Both the position numbers and the translations under genes were made by a program. 64,000 nt of DNA from Marinomonas ostreistagni. Its GTDB lineage: Bacteria > Pseudomonadota > Gammaproteobacteria > Pseudomonadales > Marinomonadaceae. The notes under the pieces were generated by a model, which saw only the letters and a list, made by a program, of their open reading frames with translations, was not told where the DNA came from and ran no database searches. The stretch covers positions 62,001-126,000 of the forward strand of contig NZ_JAEMUH010000014.1 of the NCBI RefSeq assembly GCF_016461785.1. The letters run 5' to 3'. Shown piece after piece: positions 26,266-36,829 of this stretch. The stretch's first letter is position 1, and each line of letters starts with the position of its first letter.

Positions 26266-26874
26266 TTAGAACTCCAAGCCTTTCTGGGCTTTAATGCCTC
26301 GCTTGAATGCGTGTTTGATTTCTTTGATTTCACTGACGGTATCAGAAAGCTCAATTAGCTCATCGCTTGCACCACGGCCTGTCACGACAAGGTGCTGCAT
26401 TTCTGGACGTTCCATTAGTGCTTTGAGCACTCTATCAGCTTCAAGATATTCGTAGTGAAGTAAGTATGTAAGTTCATCTAACACAACAAGATCATAGCTT
26501 TCATCTTGAAGTAGCTGCTCTGCTTTCTCCCAAGTCAGCTTAGAGCTTTCGATGTCTTTCTCACGGTTTTGGCTCTCCCAAGTAAAACCAGTTTCCATGA
26601 TGTGCCAAGTGACATTTGGATGAGACTTAAAGAAATCAATCTCACCAGTGTTCCATTCGCCTTTTAGAAACTGCACAACACCGACCTTCATATCATGACC
26701 TAATGCGCGGGCAACCATGCCTAATGCGGAACTAGACTTTCCTTTACCATTACCTGTAAGCAGTACAAAGGTACCCTTTTCTTCTTGGGCCTTAGCAATT
26801 CTCTTGTCGACATGCTCTTTAATTTTCTTCATGCGCTCTGCATGCTTTTCTGGGTCATGAATTGCTTTTGCCAT
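26266..26874 (-). CDS. cobO: Cob(I)yrinic acid a,c-diamide adenosyltransferase
   Basis: 202 residues (E. coli BtuR 196). ATP:corrinoid adenosyltransferase that makes adenosylcobalamin forms. P-loop GNGKGKSSSALG, VVQFLKGEW, LVVLDELTYLL and VVTGRGA are all family motifs. It starts 4 bases after the SRPBCC gene and is in line with metH, a cobalamin enzyme. Confidence 0.93.
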   Translation of the reverse strand: MAKAIHDPEKHAERMKKIKEHVDKRIAKAQEEKGTFVLLTGNGKGKSSSALGMVARALGHDMKVGVVQFLKGEWNTGEIDFFKSHPNVTWHIMETGFTWESQNREKDIESSKLTWEKAEQLLQDESYDLVVLDELTYLLHYEYLEADRVLKALMERPEMQHLVVTGRGASDELIELSDTVSEIKEIKHAFKRGIKAQKGLEF

Positions 26875-26878
26875 ATTA

Positions 26879-27334
26879 TTAAAACCTCTCAGACTGAAGC
26901 TTCAAACTCTCCAGCCATAAATTTAATATATTATTTATGATTAATTTCTTTTCATCCCAAATGCGCGATGCAAATGTGCCACTTAATACAAAAGATATGT
27001 TCACTTCTGTTTGCGTTGCGCTAATTGATGAAAATTTGATTTGCCATTGCTCTGTATGCCTAACAAGACAATGACGGAAATGCCCTTCTAATACGAGTAG
27101 ATTACCTGGATTAGATTCGATGACTTCAAGTCTTGAAATGTATGGCCCGCGAAGAGATTGAAATTTTATAGTTTGAAGCGAACCAGTTAGGAAACCAAAG
27201 TCAGAATTTAACGATTGAATCGCATGATTCCAACTCTCTTGGTCGGGCAAGGTGAAAAGATCCCAAGCCATTTGGCTTGAGATCTTAAGTTGAATGTCCG
27301 CTTGAAGACTGAATGGCGAATTAAATTCGATCAT
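26879..27334 (-). CDS. SRPBCC (START-like) family protein
   Basis: 151 residues. Pattern of a polyketide cyclase/START-like barrel: an N-terminal strand ([29 protein letters not shown]), a central sheet and a long C-terminal helix ([20 protein letters not shown]). Such folds bind hydrophobic ligands; none can be named. The start overlaps the metH end by 14 bases and cobO follows by 4, so it is embedded in a cobalamin-related operon. The only purine-rich site abuts the ATG, so coupling to metH translation is likely. Confidence 0.65.
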   Translation of the reverse strand: MIEFNSPFSLQADIQLKISSQMAWDLFTLPDQESWNHAIQSLNSDFGFLTGSLQTIKFQSLRGPYISRLEVIESNPGNLLVLEGHFRHCLVRHTEQWQIKFSSISATQTEVNISFVLSGTFASRIWDEKKLIINNILNLWLESLKLQSERF

Positions 27335-30300
27335 CCTCTGGGTCGTATCCTAGGTTCGGGGCCAACCAACGCTCGGCATCATCTTTTGACATGCCCTTAC
27401 GCTCTGCGTAGCTATCTACTTGATCAGGACCAATTTTACCGACACCGAAGTAGTTACTTTCTGCGTTGCCAAAGTACCAGCCGCTCACCGCAGCGGTAGG
27501 TAGCATCGCGTAGCTTTCAGTGATTTCCATACCCGTGTTTTTAGTAACATCCAGCAACTCCCAAAGCTTGTCTTTCTCAGTATGATCAGGACATGCAGGG
27601 TACCCTGGAGCAGGACGAATGCCTTTGTAACGCTCTTTGATTAGCTCTTCGTTCGTTAGCGATTCATCAGGCGCATAACCCCATAGTTCTTTACGAACTT
27701 TCTCGTGTAGGTATTCCGCAGTGGCTTCTGCTAGACGGTCTGCTACGGCTTTGATCATGATTGAGTTGTAGTCATCATGATCCGCCTCGAAGCGTGCAAC
27801 GATCGCATCGATACCAAAGCCTGCAGCACAAGCAAAAGCACCGATGTAATCGTTACCCTGCTCTTTGGTTGCCACGAAGTCAGAAAGACACTGGTTGTAT
27901 TTGCCCGGTGCATTGAGCTCGTTTTGGTTACGTAAGAAGCTTAGGGTCATGACTTCTTCAGTACGTGATTCGTCTGTGTAGATTACCACGTCATCATGGT
28001 TCACTTGGTTTGCTGGGAATAAACCCACGACCGCTTTCGCGTCTAACCAACTTTCTTCGATTACCGTTGCTAACATAGCTTTGGCATCTTCAAACAAGCG
28101 TGTCGCCTCTTCACCAACGACTTCATCCGTTAAGATGCGTGGGTAGGCGCCGGCAAGCTCCCAAGTTTGGAAGAATGGCGTCCAGTCGATGTAGTTTTGC
28201 ACTTCATTGAAGTCGATATCTGTTGTATCAAAGACTGTGACACCCAATTTCTCTGGTGTTTTGATGTTTGAGAAATCCACTGGTGTTTTATTGAGACGCG
28301 CCTTATCAAGTGATACACGACGACCCGCTTTAGCACGATCTTTAAAACGAATACGTGTCTTCTCGTAATCGTCTTTGATTTCAGCAATGAACTTAGCATG
28401 ACGCTCAGCATCTTTAGTCAGTAAGTTACTGGCAACACTTACACTTCGCGAAGCATTAGTAACGTGAACTACTTGGTTGTTCTTGTAGTTCTGCTCAATC
28501 TTAACCGCAGTGTGTGCTTTAGAGGTTGTCGCACCACCAATCATGACAGGAATAGTAAAGCCTTGACGCTGCATTTCTTTGGCAACGTGTACCATTTCAT
28601 CTAATGATGGCGTGATTAGGCCAGACAAACCGATAATGTCTGCATTTTCCTCTTTCGCGGTACGTAAGATTTTTTCAGATGGCACCATAACACCAAGGTC
28701 GATGACTTCGAAGTTGTTACATTGCAGCACTACACCAACGATGTTCTTACCGATATCGTGTACGTCACCTTTTACAGTGGCCATAATCACTTTACCGGCA
28801 CTAGAAGAGCCTTGCGTTTGATTACGAGCTTTTTCTTCCTCGATAAACGGCATTAAGTAAGCCACGGCTTTCTTCATAACACGTGCTGACTTAACGACCT
28901 GAGGCAGGAACATTTTGCCGGAACCAAATAGGTCACCGACCACACCCATACCATCCATCAAAGGACCTTCGATTACTTCTAAAGGACGGTCAAACTGTTG
29001 ACGTGCTTCTTCGGTATCTTCATCGATAAACTCAGTGATACCTTTGACTAAGGCATGTGTCAGACGCTCGCCAACCGGCAAGCCACGCCACTCTTGTGTT
29101 TCTTTTTCAGCTACTTCGCCAGTACCCGCGAATTCACCGGCCATGGCTAAAAGGTTGTCTGTCGCATCTGGTGTGCGGTTAAGCACAGCATCTTCCACCG
29201 CATCACGTAGACGCTTAGGAATGTCTTCGTAAACGGCAAGTTGACCTGCGTTTACAATACCCATGGTCATGCCGTTTTTGATTGCATGGTATAGGAACAC
29301 CGCGTGGATCGCTTCACGAACAGGGTTGTTACCACGGAACGAGAAGGATACGTTCGATACGCCACCAGAAATTTTCGCGTATGGCAATTCGCGCTTGATA
29401 TCACCCGTCGCTTCAATGAAGTCTAAGGCGTAACGGTTGTGCTCTTCGATGCCTGTTGCGATAGCAAAGATGTTCGGGTCAAAAATGATGTCTTCTGGTG
29501 GGAAGCCCACTTTGTTTACCAACACATCGTATGAACGGCGACAGATTTCGATTTTACGCTCTCGTGTATCTGCCTGACCTACTTCGTCAAATGCCATTAC
29601 GATAACCGCTGCACCGTATTTCATCAGCAGTTTAGCTTGTTCGATGAATTTTCCTTCACCTTCTTTCAAGCTGATCGAGTTAACAACACCCTTACCTTGA
29701 ATGTTCTTAAGGCCCGTTTCTAGAATTTCCCATTTGGACGAGTCCAACATGATCGGCACACGAGAGATATCTGGCTCAGAGGCGATCAGTTTCAAGAAGC
29801 GCTCCATAGCGGCTTCTGAATCCAGCATCCCCTCGTCCATGTTGATATCGATGATTTGTGCACCGTTTTCTACCTGTTGACGCGCAACATCTAGCGCTGT
29901 GTCGAAATCACCCTCTTTGATCAGGCGTTTAAACATCGCAGAACCCGTTACGTTGGTACGCTCACCGACGTTAACAAATAAACTTTCATCGCTGATGTTA
30001 AATGGCTCAAGACCAGATAGACGACATTCTTTTGCAATCTCAGGGACAACACGAGGCGTCGCCTCTAGAAACGCACCGGCAAAGGCTTTGATGTGGCTTG
30101 GCTCCGTACCACAACAACCACCAATGATGTTCAAGAAACCGGCGTCCACCCAAGATTGAATCTCTTCCAGCATTTCTTCAGGCGTTTCATCGTATTCACC
30201 AAACGCATTTGGCAGACCTGCGTTAGGGTGCGCAGATACGTGGGTGTCAGCAATATTTGAAAGCTCTTCGATGTACTGACGTAGATCTTTTGGCCCCAAT

Positions 30301-31049
30301 GCACAGTTCAAACCTACAGAAATAGGTCGAGCGTGGGAGATTGAGTTCCAAAAGGCTTCTGTAGTTTGACCAGAAAGTGTACGACCCGATGCATCGGTTA
30401 TCGTACCAGAGATCATAATTGGGTAACGAACACCATGATCTTCAAAGTACTGAAGCGCAGCAAAAATAGCGGCTTTGGCATTTAGGGTATCGAAAATGGT
30501 TTCGATTAGAAGCAGGTCGGAACCGCCTTTAATCAAGCCATCAATGGAAACCGTATACGCTTCCACTAATTGGTCAAATGACACATTACGAAAACCTGGA
30601 TCGTTTACATCCGGCGAGATAGTGCAAGTTCTGCTAGTAGGTCCTACCGCACCCGCAACAAAACGTGGCTTGTTGGGGTTCTTGGCAGTATATTCATCGG
30701 CCGCTTCACGCGCCAGTTTTGCAGACTCATAGTTAATCTCGTAGCTCAAAGACTCCATATGGTAGTCGAGCATCGAGATCGAGTTAGCATTAAAGGTGTT
30801 AGTCTCGATAATATCCGAGCCAGCCTCTAGGTACGCCGAATGGATGGCCTTAATAATTTTAGGTTGAGTCAATGACAGTAGGTCATTGTTGCCTTTAAGT
30901 TCACTGTGCCAGTCACTGAAACGCTCGCCTCGATAATCCTGCTCCTCAAGCTTGTAGCTTTGAATCATGGTACCCATACCACCATCCAAGATCAGAATAT
31001 TATCCTTTAAACGATTCTCAATAACTTCATATGAATCAGACTGAACCAC
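27321..31049 (-). CDS. metH: Cobalamin-dependent methionine synthase
   Basis: 1242 residues from GTG 31049, selected because AGAGG lies eight bases upstream; a TTG further upstream would add 18 residues. E. coli MetH is 1227. Four modules are seen: homocysteine domain ([13 protein letters not shown], zinc cysteines in GLNCALGP and [13 protein letters not shown]), folate domain ([18 protein letters not shown]), B12 domain with the base-off motif [20 protein letters not shown], and the SAM-binding activation domain ([14 protein letters not shown]). It methylates homocysteine with methyl-THF. Next genes are an SRPBCC protein and cobO. Confidence 0.96.
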   Translation of the reverse strand: MVQSDSYEVIENRLKDNILILDGGMGTMIQSYKLEEQDYRGERFSDWHSELKGNNDLLSLTQPKIIKAIHSAYLEAGSDIIETNTFNANSISMLDYHMESLSYEINYESAKLAREAADEYTAKNPNKPRFVAGAVGPTSRTCTISPDVNDPGFRNVSFDQLVEAYTVSIDGLIKGGSDLLLIETIFDTLNAKAAIFAALQYFEDHGVRYPIMISGTITDASGRTLSGQTTEAFWNSISHARPISVGLNCALGPKDLRQYIEELSNIADTHVSAHPNAGLPNAFGEYDETPEEMLEEIQSWVDAGFLNIIGGCCGTEPSHIKAFAGAFLEATPRVVPEIAKECRLSGLEPFNISDESLFVNVGERTNVTGSAMFKRLIKEGDFDTALDVARQQVENGAQIIDINMDEGMLDSEAAMERFLKLIASEPDISRVPIMLDSSKWEILETGLKNIQGKGVVNSISLKEGEGKFIEQAKLLMKYGAAVIVMAFDEVGQADTRERKIEICRRSYDVLVNKVGFPPEDIIFDPNIFAIATGIEEHNRYALDFIEATGDIKRELPYAKISGGVSNVSFSFRGNNPVREAIHAVFLYHAIKNGMTMGIVNAGQLAVYEDIPKRLRDAVEDAVLNRTPDATDNLLAMAGEFAGTGEVAEKETQEWRGLPVGERLTHALVKGITEFIDEDTEEARQQFDRPLEVIEGPLMDGMGVVGDLFGSGKMFLPQVVKSARVMKKAVAYLMPFIEEEKARNQTQGSSSAGKVIMATVKGDVHDIGKNIVGVVLQCNNFEVIDLGVMVPSEKILRTAKEENADIIGLSGLITPSLDEMVHVAKEMQRQGFTIPVMIGGATTSKAHTAVKIEQNYKNNQVVHVTNASRSVSVASNLLTKDAERHAKFIAEIKDDYEKTRIRFKDRAKAGRRVSLDKARLNKTPVDFSNIKTPEKLGVTVFDTTDIDFNEVQNYIDWTPFFQTWELAGAYPRILTDEVVGEEATRLFEDAKAMLATVIEESWLDAKAVVGLFPANQVNHDDVVIYTDESRTEEVMTLSFLRNQNELNAPGKYNQCLSDFVATKEQGNDYIGAFACAAGFGIDAIVARFEADHDDYNSIMIKAVADRLAEATAEYLHEKVRKELWGYAPDESLTNEELIKERYKGIRPAPGYPACPDHTEKDKLWELLDVTKNTGMEITESYAMLPTAAVSGWYFGNAESNYFGVGKIGPDQVDSYAERKGMSKDDAERWLAPNLGYDPEDDRI

Positions 31050-31146
31050 TGCCACTACCTCTATATTTGAATGCGAGCCTAATATAACAAACTCATCACG
31101 CAAGTTGTTGAATTTTAGTAATGCTAAGATGAAGGATTGTGAAGTG

Positions 31147-31184
31147 ATGGCGCAATTGAGCAGATTTCAGCTAAATTGCGCCAT
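31147..31184 (-). other. Hairpin between the coiled-coil lipoprotein gene and metH
   Basis: ATGGCGCAATT and AATTGCGCCAT form a perfect 11-base stem with a 16-base loop. No U tract follows, so it may be a weak terminator of the upstream gene or a regulatory site for metH. Confidence 0.45.
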
Positions 31185-31217
31185 GATTGAATTGCTTAAC
31201 AATGGCAGTGCTGGGTA

Positions 31218-32942
31218 TTAGCTTCGCTTACCGACTTTTCCACCAACAAAACCAATTAACAGGCCACCTAGGATAGCAGCCAACCAGAAACCGTATTTGC
31301 CCAGCCAATCATTAGATATCAGCTCAACGCTTTGGGCATCCCGATAAACCTTTCGAAGTATCATTTGGCCATCGTAGTTAACGGCTTGGGTAACCGAAAC
31401 ATTCATCGTAGCATTAGGTCGCTCATTCAGACCACTTAGGCGCCAACGAAAATTCAGTTTGCCTTGATTAACCGTTGCCTCAGCCTCAGACGAACTCATC
31501 ATACTCAAGGCACTGTCCGTAAAAAGTTCCGCAAAATAGGTTTGACCTTGCACCGGCTGATCAACCGTCGCAGAGAGCTGAATTTCAAAAGTATCGTGGA
31601 GATTAGCGGAAGTTGGCAGCGTCCAACGAACATCGGATAACTCACTTTTCAACTGTTGTTGCAAAGACAGAACCGCCCCTTCAAAAGGTATCAAGTTATT
31701 AACTTGGTTCTCTAGGCGAGCCTTTTCTTCCTGTTGCTGCTGAGACTGATTTTCTAATTGTTGCACGCGTTCACTGGAGGCAGCATAACGCTGCTTCAAT
31801 TCTGATAACTGGGCTAAAACGGCATCTTTTTCTGCAGAAGTATTCTGGAGAGTTTGTTGAAGCTGTTGTGCATTTTTCTCACTAACTTCTAACATCTCCT
31901 GAACAGTCTTGATCTCACGGTTTAGCGCCGCATTTTCAGCCACTGCTTCGCGGTACTTCATCTCAACACTAGACAGCTGATTACCTAAATCATCTTCCTG
32001 ACGAACAAGCGCTTGCTCTAATTTCTGAACATCATTTTGATAGTTTGAAATTAAGCTATTTTGCGCATTGAGTTCAGCTTTTAGGCGGGAGATTTGGGAT
32101 TCTAATTGCGCCGTGTCTACAGTATTACTTCCATCAGAATTTTCTGAGGCACTAATAATGGATCCATTGCGATTTAAGTTGGCATTCTCTGCTTGCAGAG
32201 TATCAATCACATTACTTTGAACACGTATCTTATCCCAAAGAACTTGATGCTGAGCTCTTGCTTCTGATAAAGCACCACCCAACGTTAAATTTTCCTGTTT
32301 AATGGCATTAAATTCACTTAATAGCCTACCATTCTCTGACACTAGTGACTCTAATTCACTTTTAAGGTGGGCATGCTTAATAGATAGGTCTCGATAGTCT
32401 TTTGAGAGTGAATAGTGGGCGCTATCCAAAGTACGGAAGTTTTTATTCAGTTCTATAAAATCACTCTGATGCTGCACTAGTTGTAGTTCAGTTTTTTGAG
32501 CTTGGCTTTCAAGATCAGCCACACGTTGGGTTAAGCGATCATTCTCCAGTCGTAGCTGATTGTACTTTCTCTCAAGCACTTCTCTTTCATTTTGTAACCT
32601 TTCGATTTCGATGAGTTGAGAAGCATCTTCATCAGTAGACATTAAATTTGCAAGTAAACGATCTTTCTCATCGAGCTGGGCAGTTAATATCACTAATTTC
32701 TCTGAGTTTTGCGCTAACTGCTTACGAAGGTCACGGATCACACGCTCTTGCTCCAGAAGCTTAGCATCATCCAATTTTGAAGAATTACTATTAGAGGCAA
32801 AAGCCTGATCAGATGTGTCACTGGCTGACATACTAGAATGTATCAACGTAGACGAATCTTTCTCACTCGTTTGAGTCGTACTGCAAGCACTTAACGCCAC
32901 TCCCAGCGCAACCGGTACAACATAGCGATATGGCTTTCTCAT
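31218..32942 (-). CDS. Lipoprotein with long coiled coil and C-terminal membrane anchor
   Basis: 574 residues, no family recognised. The N-terminus is a lipoprotein signal with lipobox LSAC (Cys20); residue +2 is Ser, which favours the outer membrane. A low-complexity Ser/Asp stretch is followed by heptad-rich coiled coil over about residues 60-420. A beta-rich domain (about 430-540) follows. The protein ends with a hydrophobic segment at about 550-567 (LAAILGGLLIGFVGG) and a basic tail KVGKRS, as for an inner-membrane anchor. If both ends are membrane-bound, the protein could bridge the envelope. GGGAG precedes the ATG. It lies between pepN and metH on the same strand. Confidence 0.75.
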   Translation of the reverse strand: MRKPYRYVVPVALGVALSACSTTQTSEKDSSTLIHSSMSASDTSDQAFASNSNSSKLDDAKLLEQERVIRDLRKQLAQNSEKLVILTAQLDEKDRLLANLMSTDEDASQLIEIERLQNEREVLERKYNQLRLENDRLTQRVADLESQAQKTELQLVQHQSDFIELNKNFRTLDSAHYSLSKDYRDLSIKHAHLKSELESLVSENGRLLSEFNAIKQENLTLGGALSEARAQHQVLWDKIRVQSNVIDTLQAENANLNRNGSIISASENSDGSNTVDTAQLESQISRLKAELNAQNSLISNYQNDVQKLEQALVRQEDDLGNQLSSVEMKYREAVAENAALNREIKTVQEMLEVSEKNAQQLQQTLQNTSAEKDAVLAQLSELKQRYAASSERVQQLENQSQQQQEEKARLENQVNNLIPFEGAVLSLQQQLKSELSDVRWTLPTSANLHDTFEIQLSATVDQPVQGQTYFAELFTDSALSMMSSSEAEATVNQGKLNFRWRLSGLNERPNATMNVSVTQAVNYDGQMILRKVYRDAQSVELISNDWLGKYGFWLAAILGGLLIGFVGGKVGKRS

Positions 32943-33024
32943 TATAGTTCTCCCATCTCCGTTGAACAGATCTTCAAAATCAACCAGTTAATTGTAGATT
33001 GTATTGTTGACGTTTACCTTACAA

Positions 33025-33053
33025 AAAAAAGCGCTGGTCTGACCAGCGCTTTT
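33025..33053 (-). terminator. Terminator of pepN
   Basis: AAAAGCGCTGG-TCTGA-CCAGCGCTTTT, an 11-base stem with U-rich ends on both sides, right after the pepN stop. Confidence 0.85.
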
Positions 33054-33060
33054 CTCTAAT

Positions 33061-35694
33061 TTAAGCCAGTGATTTTGAAACCACTTCGTAAACATCTTTT
33101 GAAAGATCTTCTCTCGCAATACGCTCAAGCTCCCCTTTCATTTTTTCCGCTAGCGCCGGCACCATTCTCTGCCAACGCGTTAGCGGTGTACAAAGACGAG
33201 ATGCAATCTGAGGATTACGCTTATTTAACAAAATAATCTGATCCGCCAAAAATGCATAACCGCTGCCATCTAGATTATGGAATGCGTCAACGTTTTGACC
33301 TAAGCCACCAATAACTGAGCGCAGTTTATTAGGGTTCTTGATGTCAAAGCTTGGATGTTCCATCAAAGCCTTAACTTGCTCTAAACCATTTTCCTGCTCA
33401 CGCGCGGCAGACAGCATTAGCCATTTATTCACCACAAGCGCTTCATGCTTCCATTGTTCAAAGAATGCATTCAGCAGTTCATCAGCTTCTGCCAAGTTGA
33501 AATGCACAACACAAGACAATGCGGCAAACTGATCCGTCATATTGTCTGCATTACGGTATTGACGAACCACAGCTGCTTTCGCTTCGTCACTACCAGAGGC
33601 TACCCAGTAGCTTAGTGCGGCATTCTTAAGAGAACGTTTGGCGATTTGTTCTGCATTGGCTTGGTAAGCCTCACTTACAGCATTGCTTTCGTAGACATGT
33701 TTAAACTCAACTTCAAGAGCTTTCGCAGCAATCCCACGAAGATGTTCTCGCGCTGCTTTGATAGCTTGTGGATCAATCTTATCAGCCAGTTCTGACATAT
33801 AAGCCTGACTTGGCAAACCAAGGATCAATGCCACCATGGCAGGATCAAGGCTTTCATCGGCAAGCAATGCTTTAAAGCCTTCAACTAACGGTGTTTCCTC
33901 GCTGAATTGTGCGCCATTTTGGTATTGCTCAATCAGTTTATTCAGTTCATTAACAGCCAGCTGTTGTGATGCACTCCAACGGTTAAATCCATCAGGGTCT
34001 CCAGACATCAATTGTAGCAATTGCTCTGTTGAGTAATCGTAGTCAAGTTTCACAGGAGCAGAGAAACCACGAAGCAATGACGGAACCGGCTTAGACATAA
34101 CGTTTTCAAACACAAACGTTTGTTCAACATCATTCACATGTAGCACAACTTCGTCTTGAGTTTGTCCATCAAAAGTAAAGCTTAACGCTTCATTTGACTG
34201 ACCAACCAAACCAACCTTCACTGGAATATGTAATGCTAACTTAGTCGGCTGATTAGGTGTTGGCGGTGTCATCTGCTGAATCGTCAAGCTGTAAGTTTGA
34301 GCTTGCTCATCATAGCTATCCGTTACTGTCAGACGCGGCGTTCCTGCTTGTGAATACCAACGTTTGAATTGGCTCAAATCGACGCCATTAGCATCTTCCA
34401 TAGCCTTAACAAAATCGTCACAGGTCACCGCTTGGCCATCATGGCGCTCAAAATAGAGATCAGAACCCTTACGGAAGCCTTCTTCGCCCAGTAGCGTATG
34501 AATCATACGCACCACTTCAGCGCCCTTCTCGTAAATTGTTAAGGTGTAGAAGTTTGAAATCTCGATAAATGAAGCAGGTCGAATCGGGTGAGACATTGGG
34601 CCTGCATCCTCAGCGAACTGAGCTGTTTTAAGGAAAGACACATCCTCAACACGTTTCACGACATCTGAATGCGTATCAGCCGAGAAGGACTGATCACGGA
34701 ATACGGTAAAACCTTCTTTTAAGCTTAACTGGAACCAATCACGACAGGTCACTCGGTTGCCCGACCAGTTATGGAAATACTCATGCGCCACAACGGCTTC
34801 AACACGTAAATACGCATCATCGGTTGTGGTTTCTGGGCTGGCCAGCAAACAAGAAGAGTTAAAAATGTTGAGCCCTTTATTTTCCATCGCGCCCATATTG
34901 AAGTCATCCACCGCTACGATCATAAAGATATCTAGATCGTATTCACGGCCATACACTTCTTCGTCCCACTTCATAGAACGCTTCAGAGAGTCCATAGCAA
35001 AATCGACTTTGTCGATGTTGTGCTTCTCAGTGAAAATTTGCAGTTTTACATCACGACCGCTCATGGTCGTGAAATTATCGTTTAATACTTCAAGATCACC
35101 GGCTACCAAAGCAAACAGGTATGCAGGCTTTTTAAACGGGTCGTGCCATGTTACGAAGGTTTTACCCTCTTCTGTTTTACCACGCTCGATTTCATTACCA
35201 TTTGAAAGCATCACTGGGTAACGTGATTCATCGCCAATAATCGTTGTAGTAAATATCGACATTACATCAGGACGATCTAAGTAGTACGTAATATGACGGA
35301 AGCCTTCTGCTTCACATTGGGTACAGAACATAGAAGATGAACGATATAAACCTTCAAGCTTAGTATTGTTCTGTGGCTCGATCATCGTTTCGCATGTCAG
35401 CACAAACTCATTGGGTGTTGCGGTGATAATAAGCTTGTCATCTTTGTTCGTATATTCCTGCTCTGGCAAGGCATACTCATCAATTGCTACGCCAATCAAT
35501 TTCACATCTTCCCCACCGTCCAATACCAGTGCAGAGGTTTGTACCTTACTTTCTGGGTTGCGACGTAAATGCAGGCGTGACGTCACAATAGTTTGCGTCT
35601 CGTCTAGATCGAAAGTCAGTTCTGTTTTATCAATTAAAAAGTTTGGAACGGTGTAATCTTTTAAATAAATTGCTGACGGCTTTTGCTCTGCCAT
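33061..35694 (-). CDS. pepN: Aminopeptidase N
   Basis: 877 residues (E. coli PepN 870). M1 zinc metallopeptidase of the cytoplasm. The substrate-binding GAMEN lies in MGAMENKGLNIFN and the zinc site in VAHEYFHNWSGNRVT, with the distal glutamate in LKEGFTVFRD. It removes N-terminal residues from peptides. It is the last gene of the run nadK-rhomboid-yeaC-DUF2797-pepN, nine bases after the DUF2797 gene. Confidence 0.96.
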   Translation of the reverse strand: MAEQKPSAIYLKDYTVPNFLIDKTELTFDLDETQTIVTSRLHLRRNPESKVQTSALVLDGGEDVKLIGVAIDEYALPEQEYTNKDDKLIITATPNEFVLTCETMIEPQNNTKLEGLYRSSSMFCTQCEAEGFRHITYYLDRPDVMSIFTTTIIGDESRYPVMLSNGNEIERGKTEEGKTFVTWHDPFKKPAYLFALVAGDLEVLNDNFTTMSGRDVKLQIFTEKHNIDKVDFAMDSLKRSMKWDEEVYGREYDLDIFMIVAVDDFNMGAMENKGLNIFNSSCLLASPETTTDDAYLRVEAVVAHEYFHNWSGNRVTCRDWFQLSLKEGFTVFRDQSFSADTHSDVVKRVEDVSFLKTAQFAEDAGPMSHPIRPASFIEISNFYTLTIYEKGAEVVRMIHTLLGEEGFRKGSDLYFERHDGQAVTCDDFVKAMEDANGVDLSQFKRWYSQAGTPRLTVTDSYDEQAQTYSLTIQQMTPPTPNQPTKLALHIPVKVGLVGQSNEALSFTFDGQTQDEVVLHVNDVEQTFVFENVMSKPVPSLLRGFSAPVKLDYDYSTEQLLQLMSGDPDGFNRWSASQQLAVNELNKLIEQYQNGAQFSEETPLVEGFKALLADESLDPAMVALILGLPSQAYMSELADKIDPQAIKAAREHLRGIAAKALEVEFKHVYESNAVSEAYQANAEQIAKRSLKNAALSYWVASGSDEAKAAVVRQYRNADNMTDQFAALSCVVHFNLAEADELLNAFFEQWKHEALVVNKWLMLSAAREQENGLEQVKALMEHPSFDIKNPNKLRSVIGGLGQNVDAFHNLDGSGYAFLADQIILLNKRNPQIASRLCTPLTRWQRMVPALAEKMKGELERIAREDLSKDVYEVVSKSLA

Positions 35695-35703
35695 GATCGG
35701 CTC

Positions 35704-36528
35704 CTATAGCGTGAATTCCGCTTCATATCCTGTGTATTTGCGTAGGTTGATAACGCCTGTGTCCAAAATCCAGTATTGACCTTTGATACCCAATAACGTG
35801 CCTTCTACCAACGGCGTTTTTTCCGCATTGATACTTGCTATTTTAGTGGGGTATTCCAGTACAGGGTATACAAATTCATGTGTGACATTATCAGCAGACA
35901 ATTCTTGAATGGATTGTAGTCCATATTCGTTTTGCAGTGCGTCTAGACCTTCCCATAAACGATTAATCAATCGTTCTTGCTCTGACTCAAGGTTTATATC
36001 GACATCTAAGCCTTTTAGCATATTTCGCCAGTTGGTTTTGTCAGCCACTTCAGATTTAAATAAAGTTTCTACCAAACCAGACATGCGACGATTTTCCACC
36101 AAAAACATGGCGCGAGCTTGTGTTGCACCTTGGTCAATCCAGCGCGTTGGCAGTTGATCACCTCGAGTGATACCAACTTTTAAAGACGTTGTATTCGACA
36201 AGTACACATAATGACTTTGCATACAGTATTTGTCGGCCCATTCAGGCTCACGACAAGTTCCTTCAAAGTAGTGGCACTTTTCAGGACTCATAATGCATGT
36301 ATCACACGCCGCTAGTTTTTTAAAACAAGGGTAACAGTAGCCTTGGCTAAATGATTTTTTACTGGCGCGACCACAATGAATACAGTTTATTGCCCCTGTA
36401 AAATTTAAGGAGACCTTTTGTCCAATTGCTTGATCAAGCTGAAAAAGCTGATCGCCAAGTTTTAACTCGTAATTAACTTTGCCATCTATAACCATGGCTG
36501 GCATTTTGCGAATATTGCCTTGGATCAT
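35704..36528 (-). CDS. DUF2797 family zinc-binding protein
   Basis: 274 residues. Cysteine-rich centre (CIHCGRASKKSFSQGYCYPCF, CDTCIM, CHYFEGTC) suggests one or two structural zinc sites, as is usual for DUF2797. A central region HYVYLSNTTSLKVGITRG with TRWIDQGA downstream resembles a GIY-YIG nuclease core, but I would not call activity. The start overlaps the yeaC stop by four bases. Confidence 0.82.
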   Translation of the reverse strand: MIQGNIRKMPAMVIDGKVNYELKLGDQLFQLDQAIGQKVSLNFTGAINCIHCGRASKKSFSQGYCYPCFKKLAACDTCIMSPEKCHYFEGTCREPEWADKYCMQSHYVYLSNTTSLKVGITRGDQLPTRWIDQGATQARAMFLVENRRMSGLVETLFKSEVADKTNWRNMLKGLDVDINLESEQERLINRLWEGLDALQNEYGLQSIQELSADNVTHEFVYPVLEYPTKIASINAEKTPLVEGTLLGIKGQYWILDTGVINLRKYTGYEAEFTL

Positions 36529-36803
36529 TGCTTACTGTCCGGGTTGGTTACCCATTTCACGGTTTCATGTTCGAGGGTGTCTTTTTTACTACTGCAACCC
36601 AAATGTGCCTCACGATCAATGAAGCCAACACGTTCTTCTTCAGGCTTATTGGTATAGTCATATGTAATAATCGCTTGCATACATAGCTCAGTTTGCTCAG
36701 GCGTAAGTTTTACGCCATTGGGCCATTTACCTAATTCAACCGCTTGCTTCAAACGGCCATATACTTCGGGCGACATATTGTCGATCATATCTTTAAAGTT
36801 CAT
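36525..36803 (-). CDS. yeaC: YeaC family protein (DUF1315)
   Basis: 92 residues, with the DUF1315 pattern from the start (MIDNMSPEVYGRLKQAVELGKWPNG, LTPEQTELCMQAII) through GFIDREAHLGC. Function unknown. It overlaps the DUF2797 gene by ATGA; pairing of these two families is common. Confidence 0.85.
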   Translation of the reverse strand: MNFKDMIDNMSPEVYGRLKQAVELGKWPNGVKLTPEQTELCMQAIITYDYTNKPEEERVGFIDREAHLGCSSKKDTLEHETVKWVTNPDSKQ

Positions 36804-36829
36804 AACTCACTCTACCGGTAACCGGTTAA

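Noticed and set aside
34757..35221. A 154-codon open frame antisense to pepN
   Set aside because: Shadow of a strongly supported gene.
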